A DNA stretch of 16,247 bases from JBKPFU01 sp046728975 (GTDB lineage Bacteria > Actinomycetota > Thermoleophilia > Gaiellales > Gaiellaceae), in the NCBI GenBank assembly GCA_046728975.1, contig JBKPFU010000078.1, positions 1 to 16,247 of the forward strand, written 5' to 3'. The position numbers were made by a program, and so were the translations under genes. The notes under the pieces are model-generated. The model made no database searches. It saw only the letters and a list, made by a program, of their open reading frames with translations, and had not been told where the DNA came from. Below, piece by piece: positions 7,626 through 14,961 of the stretch. Each line of letters starts with the position of its first letter. Position 1 is the stretch's first letter.

Positions 7626-7658
7626 TTAACCCGGCATTTGGCGCCGCTTTACCGCGAC
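7626..7658 (+). promoter_or_regulatory. SARP-box-like triple 11-bp direct repeat, copy 1
   Basis: Three consecutive 11-bp units, TTAACCCGGCA, TTTGGCGCCGC and TTTACCGCGAC, each begin with TT and carry C at position 6. SARP regulators bind heptamer repeats in an 11-bp register. The element lies in the divergent region between the BTAD regulator and the gene at 7696, ending 37 bp before that ATG. The flank CCGAT at 7660-7664 is also shared with copy 2 at 15995-16037. Repeats are seen; binding by the adjacent regulator is inferred. Confidence 0.6.
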
Positions 7659-7695
7659 CCCCGATGGTGCGGGCAGTTCAACGAAAGGAGACGTC

Positions 7696-8238
7696 ATGAA
7701 GACGTTGCTCATCATCCTCGGGGCGTTCTCGGTGGTCGTCGGCGCGGCGTGCGCGTCGTCGTCGCACCGCTCGGTTGCCGCGACGCCGGCGGCGGCGAAG
7801 CGGTCGTGCGAGCTGATCTCGCTGCCCCCCGCTGCGCGGGCGCGCCAGGAGGTGCTCTGGGGACACATCAAGTCCCTGGATCCCAAAGGACGGCGGTTCG
7901 AGATGCGGTTCGATCCGGCGCTGTTCCTCAACGGTGTGACCGCCGACCGCGCGGCGGCGCAGGACGGGCGGGAGGTGACGAACGACTACTACGTCGTCGA
8001 CGAGACCCACCGCCTGCTCACCTATGTCGTCGCGCCGAAGGCGCACGTCACCATCCTCACGCGAGGACGGTGCATGACGACCGAGATCGGCGTTGCCGAG
8101 CTCTCGCAGATCCTCAAAGGGAAGAACCCGAAAGGGCGGCGGCTCTTTGGCCGCACCGCGTCCTTCGGCTTCTGGATCCGCGTGGACTACCACTACCCGA
8201 ACCCGGTCGTTTCGCTCGACCAGCAGTACCAGCCGTAA
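7696..8238 (+). CDS. Exported protein of unknown function, possible lipoprotein
   Basis: This 180-residue protein has an N-terminal signal (MKTLLIILGAFSVVVGAACA). VGAAC fits the permissive lipobox rule, making Cys19 a possible lipid-attachment site, although G at -3 is not ideal. The mature part has the conserved-looking segments WGHIKSLDPKGRRFEMRFDPA and NDYYVVDETHRLLTYVV, and two further Cys (38 and 122). I associate this type with hypothetical actinobacterial proteins of no known function. A strong AAAGGAG lies 6 bases before the ATG. Upstream are the SARP-like repeats and the divergent BTAD regulator, so this is the best candidate target of that regulator. It is convergent with the MFS exporter gene, with a GC-rich hairpin between them. 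Confidence 0.8.
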   Translation: MKTLLIILGAFSVVVGAACASSSHRSVAATPAAAKRSCELISLPPAARARQEVLWGHIKSLDPKGRRFEMRFDPALFLNGVTADRAAAQDGREVTNDYYVVDETHRLLTYVVAPKAHVTILTRGRCMTTEIGVAELSQILKGKNPKGRRLFGRTASFGFWIRVDYHYPNPVVSLDQQYQP

Positions 8239-8260
8239 TCGGGTCTCGCGTAGACGCTAG

Positions 8261-8286
8261 GGCGCCGGGTCTAACGGCCCGGCGCC
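8261..8286. terminator. GC-rich hairpin between convergent genes
   Basis: GGCGCCGGG (8261-8269) and CCCGGCGCC (8278-8286) pair perfectly around an 8-base loop, in the 52-bp gap between the gene ending at 8238 and the exporter gene ending at 8291. There is no T-tract on either side, so it may act as a bidirectional terminator or RNA-stabilising stem. Confidence 0.5.
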
Positions 8287-8290
8287 TCGT

Positions 8291-9751
8291 CTAATCCGCT
8301 TCCGCAGCGGCGGGAGCTGCGACCGCCTCTTCGCCCTCGCGTGCGCCGGCGGGCGCCGGCGCTGGTCGCAGCAGCGTCCCGATGAGCCCTCCCGCAACCG
8401 CGAAGAGCGCGCCCGCGAGGAACGCGGCGTGGTAGCCGCCGTTCAACGCATCCTTCGCGGCTTCACCGGCGGCGAGCAGCGTGTCGGTTCGCGACGCGGC
8501 TACGCTGGCAAGGATCGCGAGCCCGAGGGCGCCGCCCATCATGAACGCCGTGTTGACGACGCCGGAAGCGAGGCCGGACTCCGTCGGGGCGACGTCGCTC
8601 ATCGCGGCGAGCAGCAGCGGGTTGAAGGACATGCCGCCCCCGAAGCCGAGCAGGATCATGCTCGGCAGCACGTCGACGACGTAGCTCCCGTCCACGGGCG
8701 CGCGAGCGAACAGCGCGATCCCGGCCGCGAACAGCCCCATCCCAACGATCAGCGGTGTCCTGATGCCAAAGCGCATCACCAGCTTCGCGGAGAGGCCGAG
8801 GGAAAACGCGCCCATGATCAGCGTCGCGGGGAGGAAGGCGAGCCCGACCTCGAGCGGGCTGTACTCGAGGATGCGCTGGAGATACAGCGCCGAAAGGAAG
8901 AACCACGCGAACATCGCTCCCGCCATCAGGACGCCGACGACGTTCGCGGTTGCGACGTTGCGGAGCCTGAACAGGCCAAGCGGCATCAACGGGGCCGAAA
9001 CCCGCGCCTCGATTGCGAGAAAGACGGCGAGCAACGCGGCCGCGCCCGCGAGGAGGCCGAGTGTCTGGGCCGACGTCCAGCCGGCGTCGTTGCCGTTGAC
9101 GATCGCGTAGACGGCGAGCATCAGCGATGCCGTCACCGTGACCGCGCCGGCCACGTCGAGGCGGCCGGTCGCCGCCGCCGGCCGGTCGCTCGGGAGCAGG
9201 GCGAGCGAGAGGACGAACACCGCGACGCCGATCGGAAGGTTGACGAGGAAGATCCAGTGCCAGTCGAGCACGTCCGTCAGTACGCCGCCCAGAAGCACGC
9301 CGGCCGTGCCGCCGCCGGAGGCGACGAACCCGAAGACGCCCATCGCCTTCGCGCGCTCGCCGGTTTCGGTGAAGAGCGTCATGATCAGCGAGAGCGCGAC
9401 GGCCGAGACGACCGCACCGCCGAGGCCCTGGATCGCCCGCGCTCCGACGAGAAACCCCTTCGACATCGCGAGGCCGCAGGCGAGCGAGGCGAGGGTGAAG
9501 AGCGTGATGCCGATCAGGAACAGCCGCCGGTGGCCGAACAGGTCGCCGAGCCGGCCGCCGAGGAGGAGAAAGCCGCCGAACGTGAGCAGATACGCATTCA
9601 CCACCCAGGCGAGGGACGACTCGGAGAAGCCGAGATCGGCGCGGATCGACGGCAGCGCGACGTTCACGATCGTCGCGTCGAGGACGATCATCAGATCGCC
9701 GAGGCAGAGCACGAGGAGCGCGATCCAGCGCCTGCGGGCGTCCATCGTCAT
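8291..9751 (-). CDS. DHA2-family (EmrB/QacA-type, 14-TM) MFS drug exporter
   Basis: The protein has about 486 residues from the ATG at 9751 (MTMDARRRW); an ATG at 9745 is almost as good. The open frame reaches up to 9895, but the extra 48 residues are charged, unlike the family, and run into the divergent AraC gene. Helix 1 carries LDATIVNVALPSIRADLG, the DHA2 motif D. Motif A appears as LGGRLGDLFGHRRLFLIG after helix 2, and a motif C-like GGGTAGVLLGGVL precedes DWHWIFLVNLPIGV. About 14 hydrophobic helices follow in order, and the tail is Ala/Pro/Glu-rich. Such proteins use the proton gradient to export drugs or small metabolites; the substrate is unknown. The divergent AraC regulator is the likely local controller. 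Confidence 0.9.
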   Translation of the reverse strand: MTMDARRRWIALLVLCLGDLMIVLDATIVNVALPSIRADLGFSESSLAWVVNAYLLTFGGFLLLGGRLGDLFGHRRLFLIGITLFTLASLACGLAMSKGFLVGARAIQGLGGAVVSAVALSLIMTLFTETGERAKAMGVFGFVASGGGTAGVLLGGVLTDVLDWHWIFLVNLPIGVAVFVLSLALLPSDRPAAATGRLDVAGAVTVTASLMLAVYAIVNGNDAGWTSAQTLGLLAGAAALLAVFLAIEARVSAPLMPLGLFRLRNVATANVVGVLMAGAMFAWFFLSALYLQRILEYSPLEVGLAFLPATLIMGAFSLGLSAKLVMRFGIRTPLIVGMGLFAAGIALFARAPVDGSYVVDVLPSMILLGFGGGMSFNPLLLAAMSDVAPTESGLASGVVNTAFMMGGALGLAILASVAASRTDTLLAAGEAAKDALNGGYHAAFLAGALFAVAGGLIGTLLRPAPAPAGAREGEEAVAAPAAAEAD

Positions 9752-9799
9752 CGCTCGCTCGAGCCTTCCACTCCGGCCATCCTCCCCTCGAACGAATTC

Positions 9800-9862
9800 T
9801 GCAGCGTCAGCCTTCCGGCATGAGGGCTCCTGACCCCGCAGGCTAACTTCGGGCCTGCAGCG
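9800..9862. promoter_or_regulatory. Direct repeats CTGCAGCG in the exporter/AraC divergent region
   Basis: CTGCAGCG occurs at 9800-9807 and 9855-9862, 55 bp apart (about five helical turns), within the 125-bp gap between the divergent MFS and AraC starts. Spaced direct repeats are typical AraC-family targets, but eight matching bases could be chance. Confidence 0.25.
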
Positions 9863-9876
9863 AGGTCGTACTGAGT

Positions 9877-10695
9877 ATGGGAGGCGGCTTTGCAACGGTC
9901 GCCGAAGACGACGGCGTCCGCTTCAGGTCGGCTGACGTAAACGGCTTCACGGTCACGGAGCTCCTGTTCCCGCCGCAGTACAGGCAAGCCGCGTTCGAGC
10001 CGGAGCTGCCGTACATCGCCGTCGTGCTCGAGGGCGGGATGCTCAAGACCTTCCGGCGGCGGACGATGGATTTCGACGGCGCGTGCGCGCTGATCATGCC
10101 CGCGGGCGCCGCACACAGTGCCCGTTTCGGCGCGAACGGCGCCCGTGTCGTAGCCGTCAGGGCCAAGGATCCGTCGGGCTCGATCGCCGCGGTTCTCGAC
10201 CGGCTCGCCGACCTCCGCGGGCCCGGTTTCACCCGGCTGGGGTGGCGCCTCGCGGCCGAGCTTCGCGCCTCCGATGCGGCGGCATCGCTGGCAGTCGAAG
10301 GATTTGCGCTCGAGCTTCTCGCGGCCACCAGCCGAGGGAGCGCGCCTGCGCGCCCCGTCGGACGCACTCCGGCATGGTTGTCGTCGGCGGAGGAACTGCT
10401 GCGGGCCCGCATCGGCGATCGCATCGGCCTTCGGGAGCTCGCCGATGCAGTCGCCGTGAACCCCTCGCACCTGGCTCGAACCTTCCGCGCGCGCTACGGA
10501 GTCTCGGTAGGCGAGTACGGGCGACGTCTCCGCTTGGAGTGGGCGGCGACCGAGATCGCCCGGAGTGACACGCCCCTGGCGCAGATCGCCTCACAGGGCG
10601 GCTTCGCGGACCAGAGCCATTTCACGAGGCTGTTCAAGCAGCATGTCGGGACGACGCCTGCGCGTTACCGAGAGGAGACGCACGTTCCAAAGTAG
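9877..10695 (+). CDS. AraC-family transcriptional regulator
   Basis: This 272-residue protein has an N-terminal cupin-like sensor part (about 25-110: TVTELLFPPQYRQAAFEPE, YIAVVLEGGMLKTFRR, LIMPAGAAHSARFG) and a C-terminal double helix-turn-helix (about 170-268). The first HTH contains IGLRELADAVAVNPSHLARTF and the second PLAQIASQGGFADQSHFTRLF, followed by the signature KQHVGTTPARYR. The sensor PAGAAHSARFG resembles regulators of the AraC cupin type whose ligand is a small molecule; the ligand here is unknown. The ATG at 9877 has only a distant GAGG upstream, but no better start is seen. Divergent orientation from the MFS exporter suggests it controls that gene and perhaps itself. Confidence 0.88.
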   Translation: MGGGFATVAEDDGVRFRSADVNGFTVTELLFPPQYRQAAFEPELPYIAVVLEGGMLKTFRRRTMDFDGACALIMPAGAAHSARFGANGARVVAVRAKDPSGSIAAVLDRLADLRGPGFTRLGWRLAAELRASDAAASLAVEGFALELLAATSRGSAPARPVGRTPAWLSSAEELLRARIGDRIGLRELADAVAVNPSHLARTFRARYGVSVGEYGRRLRLEWAATEIARSDTPLAQIASQGGFADQSHFTRLFKQHVGTTPARYREETHVPK

Positions 10696-10762
10696 TTGAC
10701 GCGCGTTCAAGACATCGGGAACGAACGCCGTCGATCCTGAGCCTCCAACCAAGGAGGAAAGG

Positions 10763-11290
10763 ATGCACGCGCGCATTCTCTTGACGCTCGTTGGAGTTGC
10801 CGGTTTGCTCGCAATCCCGACGGGCTCGGCCGCCGGTTCCGGCGGCGACTTGGTCGCTTCGGCAAGCGGCGGGATCCACTGGACGATCCCGTTGCCGAAC
10901 CCGTTCGGCGGCGAGGTCGGAAACCAGCCCCTCGGGTTCAACGCCCGCAAATACGCGGACGGGAGCGTCGAGGGTCAGTTCGAGTACCACCAGCTCTTCC
11001 AGGGGGAGACGTTCAAGTTCACCGTCGACCTCACCTGCATGAATGTCTATGGCGGGAATCGCGCCAAGATCGGCGGCGTGATCAAGTCGAGCAGCGACCC
11101 CACCCTTCCCCCGGGGGTCTTCGCTTGGTTCCAGGTCTTCGACAACGGCGAGGGCGCCAACTCGCCGCCGGACCGCTCCAGCCTTGTTGGCTTCGGCGAC
11201 GAAGCCGCGAACGAGGCGTTCTGCAACAGCCCGGCGCTGCCTCGCTTCGGCCCGTGGGACGTGGAGGGGAACGTGCAGGTTCGAGCCTAA
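10763..11290 (+). CDS. Secreted protein of unknown function
   Basis: This 175-residue protein has a clear signal peptide (hydrophobic ILLTLVGVAGLLAIPTGSAAG, likely cut after GSAAG). The mature part looks beta-rich, with FNARKYADGSVEGQFEYHQ, VDLTCMNVYGGNRAKIGGVI and WFQVFDNGEGANSPPD; two Cys (in LTCMN and AFCNS) may form a disulfide. I recognise the pattern from secreted hypothetical proteins of actinobacteria and other phyla, with no function attached. The ribosome site AAGGAGGAAAGG just before the ATG is very strong, suggesting high expression. The gene stands alone: it is separated from the AraC gene by 67 bp and is followed by a perfect terminator hairpin. Confidence 0.82.
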   Translation: MHARILLTLVGVAGLLAIPTGSAAGSGGDLVASASGGIHWTIPLPNPFGGEVGNQPLGFNARKYADGSVEGQFEYHQLFQGETFKFTVDLTCMNVYGGNRAKIGGVIKSSSDPTLPPGVFAWFQVFDNGEGANSPPDRSSLVGFGDEAANEAFCNSPALPRFGPWDVEGNVQVRA

Positions 11291-11311
11291 GACCCTTTTC
11301 TCCCCTGCCCC

Positions 11312-11338
11312 GAAGAGGCCGCACGTTGCGGCCTCTTC
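11312..11338 (+). terminator. Terminator hairpin after the secreted-protein gene
   Basis: GAAGAGGCCGCA (11312-11323) and TGCGGCCTCTTC (11327-11338) form a perfect 12-bp stem with a CGT loop, starting 22 bp after the stop codon. The downstream T-run is short (CGTTGCG), as is common in GC-rich genomes. Confidence 0.7.
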
Positions 11339-11365
11339 CGTTGCGATTACGCTGGGACGAACGCC

Positions 11366-11815
11366 ATGACCGACCGCCCGCGCGGCGACAACGTCCTCCT
11401 CCAGATGTTCCGAACGGGCCACGCCGTTCGCGAGCTGATGCTGGAAGCGGTCGCGGGCACGGGGATCACGGCCGACGAGTACGCGGTGCTCGGGCTGATT
11501 GGGGCCATGCGGTCCGTCTCGCCCACCGACCTCGCAGCTCGGCTCCGCGTACCCCCAACGACCATCTCCCGCCACGCCGCACGCATGGTCGACTCGGGGC
11601 TTGCCAGGCGCGTTCCGAATCCCGACGACGGCCGCTCGTATCTGCTCGAGCTCACCGAGCCCGGCCGGAAGATCGTGCGGACGATCGCGCCGCGAATCAG
11701 GAGCCTCGTCGAGCGCCTCGCCGAGGTCACGGACGTCGAGGAGATCGCAGCCGCACTCGTCGACCTGGAGCAGGCGGCGAAGACGGTTCTGATTGACAGT
11801 ACTGCCAGACGGTAG
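11366..11815 (+). CDS. MarR-family transcriptional regulator
   Basis: This 149-residue protein has the MarR layout: N-terminal dimerisation helix, winged helix-turn-helix at about 35-105 (GITADEYAVLGLIG, SPTDLAARLRVPPTTISRHA as recognition region, RMVDSGLARRVPNPDDGRSYLLELTEPG as wing), and a C-terminal helix. DDGRSYLLELT is the characteristic MarR wing. The ATG at 11366 has a weak GGGACG upstream. Its stop codon lies inside the first of two tandem operator-like inverted repeats (11800-11838), which sit on the promoter of the next gene, so it most likely represses that gene. No copy of the repeat is seen upstream of the regulator itself, so autoregulation is not evident. The ligand is unknown. 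Confidence 0.9.
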   Translation: MTDRPRGDNVLLQMFRTGHAVRELMLEAVAGTGITADEYAVLGLIGAMRSVSPTDLAARLRVPPTTISRHAARMVDSGLARRVPNPDDGRSYLLELTEPGRKIVRTIAPRIRSLVERLAEVTDVEEIAAALVDLEQAAKTVLIDSTARR

Positions 11816-11838
11816 TATTTTGCTGCCGAATGGTAGTA
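11793..11838 (+). promoter_or_regulatory. Promoter with tandem MarR-type operators
   Basis: A perfect -35 TTGACA (11793-11798) is followed after 17 bp by TATTTT (11816-11821); TAGTAT at 11813-11818 is an alternative -10. Two 18-bp inverted repeats of the form TRCTGCC-N4-GGTAGTA occupy 11800-11817 and 11821-11838, centres 21 bp apart (two helical turns). The first fills the -35/-10 spacer and the second covers the expected transcription start near 11828-11830, which coincides with the ATG of the next gene. This is an arrangement for repression by the upstream MarR protein. Confidence 0.75.
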
Positions 11839-12774
11839 CTCCGGGGTCACCGTTCTGTCATGGTCGTCATCGCGGCGCTCGCGCTCGCCTCGGCTGCCGG
11901 CGCGACGCGCTCGAGCGGCCGCGCGACCGTGACGGTGGTGGCCAAGATCACCACCGGGTCGCGCCCGTGTCTGGCGGCTCCGATCCGCGGAACGGTCTGG
12001 GTCTCGAACTACGGGAGCTCCACGCTCGTCAGGATCAGCCCACGGACGAACCGCATCGTCGGGCGGCGCATCCGCGTCGGTTTCCAGCCCTGTGGCCTCG
12101 CCCATGCGGCCGGGGCGGTCTGGGTCGATGGCTACGGCACGAACACGCTGGAGCGCGTGAACCTTCGCCGGGCAAAGGTCGCGCGCCGGATCTATGTCGG
12201 CCCGCGCCCGTACGACGTCCAGTTCATCGCCGGCTCGCTCTGGGTGTCGAACTCCGGCGACGGCACCGTCCTTCGGGTCAACCCACGGACCAATCGGATC
12301 GTGAAGAGGATCCGGACCGGCGGCAATCCGGCGAACATCAGCTTCGCGTTCGGCTACGTCTGGGTCGGCTCCACGACGGACACGCGCGTCTTCCGGATCG
12401 ATCCGACCACGAATGCGGTCACGGCCGTCGAGGCGGGTGGCGAAGCGCCGACGTCGGTCGAAGGGACGGCCGACGCACTGTGGATCTCGACCGTCAGGGA
12501 CAACAGCGTCACCCGGCTCGATCCTTCGACGTACCGCGTCGTCGCGACCGTTCCCGTCGGGGTCGGCCCGAGCTGGCCCGCGGCGGCGGCCGACGGGACG
12601 ATCCTCGTGCCGAACAACGGCGACAACACCGTTTCGCGGATCGACCCCGCGACGAACTCGGTCGTCGAGACGATCCGGGTGGGGGCGGGGCCGGCGGTAA
12701 TCCGTCCTGCCTACGGCGATCTCTGGCTGACGCACCTGCGCGGTCGGCAGGTGTGGCGCATCCACGTTGGCTGA
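11830..12774 (+). CDS. Secreted YVTN/Vgb-like beta-propeller protein
   Basis: This 314-residue protein has a signal peptide (basic RGHR, then SVMVVIAALALASAAGA). The rest is about seven repeats of ~42 residues with the recurring core WVSN.G..TV.R..P.TNRIV..I..G, for example GTVWVSNYGSSTLVRI, GSLWVSNSGDGTVLRV and GTILVPNNGDNTVSRI. This is the pattern of YncE/YVTN and virginiamycin-B-lyase-like propellers. Catalytic activity cannot be inferred; many such proteins are of unknown function. The ATG at 11830 has no Shine-Dalgarno and lies where transcription should begin, so a leaderless mRNA is likely; an ATG at 11860 would leave a signal peptide without its basic start. It is the probable target of the MarR regulator just upstream. 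Confidence 0.82.
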   Translation: MVVLRGHRSVMVVIAALALASAAGATRSSGRATVTVVAKITTGSRPCLAAPIRGTVWVSNYGSSTLVRISPRTNRIVGRRIRVGFQPCGLAHAAGAVWVDGYGTNTLERVNLRRAKVARRIYVGPRPYDVQFIAGSLWVSNSGDGTVLRVNPRTNRIVKRIRTGGNPANISFAFGYVWVGSTTDTRVFRIDPTTNAVTAVEAGGEAPTSVEGTADALWISTVRDNSVTRLDPSTYRVVATVPVGVGPSWPAAAADGTILVPNNGDNTVSRIDPATNSVVETIRVGAGPAVIRPAYGDLWLTHLRGRQVWRIHVG

Positions 12775-12853
12775 GTAAACGTCCGCAGCGCGAGGCACGG
12801 CGATCTCAGTAGGATCGCGGCCGGTTCGTCCAACGACCGAACGGAGGGCCCAG

Positions 12854-13321
12854 ATGGCCGTCAAGCCGATTCCGGAGGGCTACCACACCCTGACTCCCTA
12901 CCTCGCCGTCGACGACGCAGGCAAGGCGATCGAGTTCTACAAGCGCGCGTTCGGAGCGACCGAGCGTGTCCGGATGCCGACCGAGGACGGCAAGGTTGCT
13001 CATGCCGAGCTCGAGATCGGCGATTCGCTGATCATGCTGTCCGACCAGTTCCCGCAGGCGACGGTCAAGCCGCCCAAGGAGCTCGGCGGTCCGAGCAGCG
13101 GTGTGTTCATGTACACCGAGAACGTCGACGAGACCGTGCAGCAGGCGGTCGACGCCGGCGGGACGATCACGATGCCGGTCGAGGACATGTTCTGGGGCGA
13201 CCGCTTCGGGAAGGTGACCGATCCGTTCGGGCACGAGTGGCAGATCGCGACGCACGTCGAGGATCTGACCGAGGAGGAGATCCAGAAGCGGGCGAGCGCC
13301 GCGATGGCGTCGATGAGCTAA
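12854..13321 (+). CDS. VOC-superfamily (PhnB/glyoxalase-like) protein
   Basis: This 155-residue protein has two betaalphabetabetabeta modules of the vicinal-oxygen-chelate fold: LTPYLAVDDAGKAIEFYKRAFGATE with HAELEIGDSLIMLSDQFP, then GVFMYTENVDETVQQAVDAGG with WGDRFGKVTDPFGHEWQIATH. The DPFGHEW ending is the PhnB/glyoxalase signature. After the fold comes a Glu-rich helical tail (VEDLTEEEIQKRASAAM), seen in many actinobacterial members. The family includes glyoxalases, dioxygenases and antibiotic-binding proteins; members of this subtype have no settled function. A good GGAGG lies 7 bases before the ATG. The stop overlaps the ATG of the next gene by one base (TAATG), so the two are translationally coupled. 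Confidence 0.88.
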   Translation: MAVKPIPEGYHTLTPYLAVDDAGKAIEFYKRAFGATERVRMPTEDGKVAHAELEIGDSLIMLSDQFPQATVKPPKELGGPSSGVFMYTENVDETVQQAVDAGGTITMPVEDMFWGDRFGKVTDPFGHEWQIATHVEDLTEEEIQKRASAAMASMS

Positions 13322-13959
13322 TGGCGACCACAGCCGACGCAACCTCGGTCCTGGCCGAGCTCGAGGCCGCGGACCGATTCCTTGTCCAGCAGGTCTTCAA
13401 GCCGGTCGCGAACGAGTACCGGATCAGCGTTCCCGCGATGGCGTCGACCGAGGAGGGGCGACCGCTCCTCTACGTCAAGCAGAAGAAGCTCAAGATCAAG
13501 GAGGACATCCGCTTTCGGCTGCAGCCGGACGACGGGCCGCACCTCTTCATGATCAAGGCGAAGACGGTGTTCGAGTTCCGAGGACGACACGAGGTGCTCG
13601 ACGCCGACGACCGGCCGATCGGACTGCTCGAGAAGGCCTTCGCGCGCTCGCTCATTCGCAGCCACTGGCATGTTCGCGACCCCGGCGGAAACGAGCTGTT
13701 CGAGGCGCACGAGTCGAGCTGGATCATTGCGCTCCTCCGCCGCCTCGGCGATCTCGGGCCCGACTGGTTCGACCTGCTGACCTGGCTGCCGTTCAACTTC
13801 CGCCTGGTTCGGAACGGCGACGAGATCGGCATCTACAAGCGCGTCTTGGGCAAGTTCCGCGACCGCTACGTGATGGAGATCACGGGCGGCGGTCGCGACC
13901 TCGACCGCCGGCTCGTGGTCGCGTTCGCGGTCGGGCTCGACGCCCTGCAGGACCGCTAG
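13321..13959 (+). CDS. LURP-one-related / scramblase-like protein
   Basis: This is a 212-residue protein from the ATG at 13321, which overlaps the preceding stop (TAATG). An open frame continues upstream to 13237, but coupling makes the inner ATG the natural start. The sequence looks like the tubby-like beta-barrel of LURP-one-related and phospholipid-scramblase proteins: LLYVKQKKLKIKEDIRF, FMIKAKTVFEFRGRHEVLDADDRPIG, SHWHVRDPGGNELFEAHE and a hydrophobic central segment near FDLLTWLPFNF. Function in bacteria is unknown; membrane or lipid association is suggested for the fold. Coupling to the VOC protein suggests coordinated amounts. There is no signal peptide. Confidence 0.75.
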   Translation: MATTADATSVLAELEAADRFLVQQVFKPVANEYRISVPAMASTEEGRPLLYVKQKKLKIKEDIRFRLQPDDGPHLFMIKAKTVFEFRGRHEVLDADDRPIGLLEKAFARSLIRSHWHVRDPGGNELFEAHESSWIIALLRRLGDLGPDWFDLLTWLPFNFRLVRNGDEIGIYKRVLGKFRDRYVMEITGGGRDLDRRLVVAFAVGLDALQDR

Positions 13960-13971
13960 GACAGTTCCAGG

Positions 13972-13989
13972 CGGCCGTCGCCGCGGCCG
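13972..13989. terminator. Short GC hairpin after the LURP-like gene
   Basis: CGGCCG (13972-13977) and CGGCCG (13984-13989) can pair around TCGCCG, 13 bp after the stop at 13959. The stem is short and has no T-tract, so this is a weak call. Confidence 0.25.
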
Positions 13990-14077
13990 GAAATGAGCAT
14001 GAATCTTCAAGCCGCGGCTCGGCCTCGGCTGCATCGTTGGGCGCCAATGGGGTCTCGAGGAGAGGGAGGTGCTCAAG

Positions 14078-14584
14078 ATGAAGCGAGTTGCGGCACTCTT
14101 GCTCGCGGTCTGCGCGCTCGGCCTATTCGCTGCGCAGGCGGTGGCTGCGGAGGGGTCGTATGGACCTTGGGAGCCGACATATCAGGGCCCGATCACGGCT
14201 CCCGCGGGCGTCGTTTGCCCGTTTGAGGTCACGGCGGAGCCGCTCTTCCAGAAGATGCGCATCCGGTACCACTTCGACGAGGCTGGCTCGATCGACGGCT
14301 ACGAGGTGATCGGGCCGCTGATCGCTCGGGTCACAAACACCGCCACCGGCGAGAGCGTCCACCGGAACCTCTCTAGCGAGGGCGTCGTCTACCTGCATCC
14401 CGACGGCTCGTACGACGCCGTCGTAAACGGCAATTTCCTCATCTTCTTCCTCGGCGAGGACAATCCGTCTCATCAGCTGCTCCTGCTCGTCGGCCGCACG
14501 GTGCTGCACGGCGCGCCGACGGGCGAGAAGACGCTCGTCTCGTCCACCGGCCATACCGAGAACTTGTGCGAGACGCTCGCGTGA
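14078..14584 (+). CDS. Secreted protein of unknown function
   Basis: A GAGGGAGG site at 14062-14069 is placed correctly for the ATG at 14078, giving 168 residues; the GTG at 14069 overlaps this site and is rejected. The N-terminus MKRVAALLLAVCALGLFAAQ followed by AVAAEG is a classical signal peptide. The mature protein appears beta-rich (RIRYHFDEAGSIDGYEVIGP, VTNTATGESVHRNLSSEG, LHPDGSYDAVVNGNFLIFF) with two Cys (VVCPF and NLCET) that could form a disulfide. I do not recognise a named family, but the layout is typical of small secreted actinobacterial proteins. The stop overlaps the GTG of the next gene (GTGA), suggesting an operon with it and the AraC regulator. Confidence 0.8.
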   Translation: MKRVAALLLAVCALGLFAAQAVAAEGSYGPWEPTYQGPITAPAGVVCPFEVTAEPLFQKMRIRYHFDEAGSIDGYEVIGPLIARVTNTATGESVHRNLSSEGVVYLHPDGSYDAVVNGNFLIFFLGEDNPSHQLLLLVGRTVLHGAPTGEKTLVSSTGHTENLCETLA

Positions 14585-14961
14585 CGGCCTCGGTCGCCGA
14601 GCAGCGGCGGACGATGGTCGACACGCTCGGGGCCGACGGCCCTGCCGCGGAGCACGCGGACAAGCTGATGCTGTTCGGGAAGTTCGTGGGCGAGTGGGAG
14701 TTCGACTGGACGGGCTACGAAGAGAACGGCGAGGAGACGACGTCCGAGCGGGGTGAATGGATCTTCGCCTGGGTGCTCGAGGGTCGAGCGGTCCAGGATG
14801 TCTGGATCATCCCCAGTCGGGACAGGCGGGGTGAGCCGGGGGCTCACGCGGGCGAGTATGGGACGACTATCCGCTTCTACAACCCGCCGCTGGACGCCTG
14901 GTACGTCACCTGGAACGGACCGATCCAGCGCAACCGCCGGATCTTCCTCGCCCGGCGCTGA
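14581..14961 (+). CDS. Conserved-looking protein of unknown function, cut short by an in-frame TGA
   Basis: The GTG at 14581 shares GTGA with the preceding stop; a GTG at 14566 and an ATG at 14614 are alternatives. The frame yields 126 residues and stops at TGA 14959-14961. It contains FGKFVGEWEFDWTGYEENG, ERGEWIFAWVLEGRAVQDVW and YGTTIRFYNPPLDAWYVTW, which suggests a lipocalin/calycin-like beta barrel. The barrel strands seem to continue beyond the stop in the same frame (next entry), so the protein as read is probably a truncated form. It is cytoplasmic, with no signal peptide. Whether the short product is functional is open. Confidence 0.6.
   Translation: MTASVAEQRRTMVDTLGADGPAAEHADKLMLFGKFVGEWEFDWTGYEENGEETTSERGEWIFAWVLEGRAVQDVWIIPSRDRRGEPGAHAGEYGTTIRFYNPPLDAWYVTWNGPIQRNRRIFLARR

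Noticed and set aside
8429..9823. 464-codon open frame on the plus strand opposite the MFS exporter
   Set aside because: Highly charged Arg/Glu/Asp composition with no recognisable fold; the opposite strand encodes a clear 14-helix transporter.
9752..9895. N-terminal extension of the MFS exporter up to 9895
   Set aside because: The extra 48 residues are charged, family members begin just before helix 1, and the extension would overlap the divergent AraC start.
10683..10723. Inverted repeat CGTTCC / GGAACG around the end of the first AraC gene
   Set aside because: Only six pairs with a 29-base loop; too weak to call a terminator or operator.
12800..12818. Small hairpin GCGATC / GATCGC with TAGGAT inside, before the VOC gene
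   Set aside because: TAGGAT at 12810-12815 could be a -10 box, but there is no matching -35 and the stem is short; not enough to list as a feature.
11347..12864. 505-codon minus-strand open frame spanning the MarR and propeller genes
   Set aside because: It runs antisense through two well-supported genes and their operators, has no ribosome site and has shadow-type composition.
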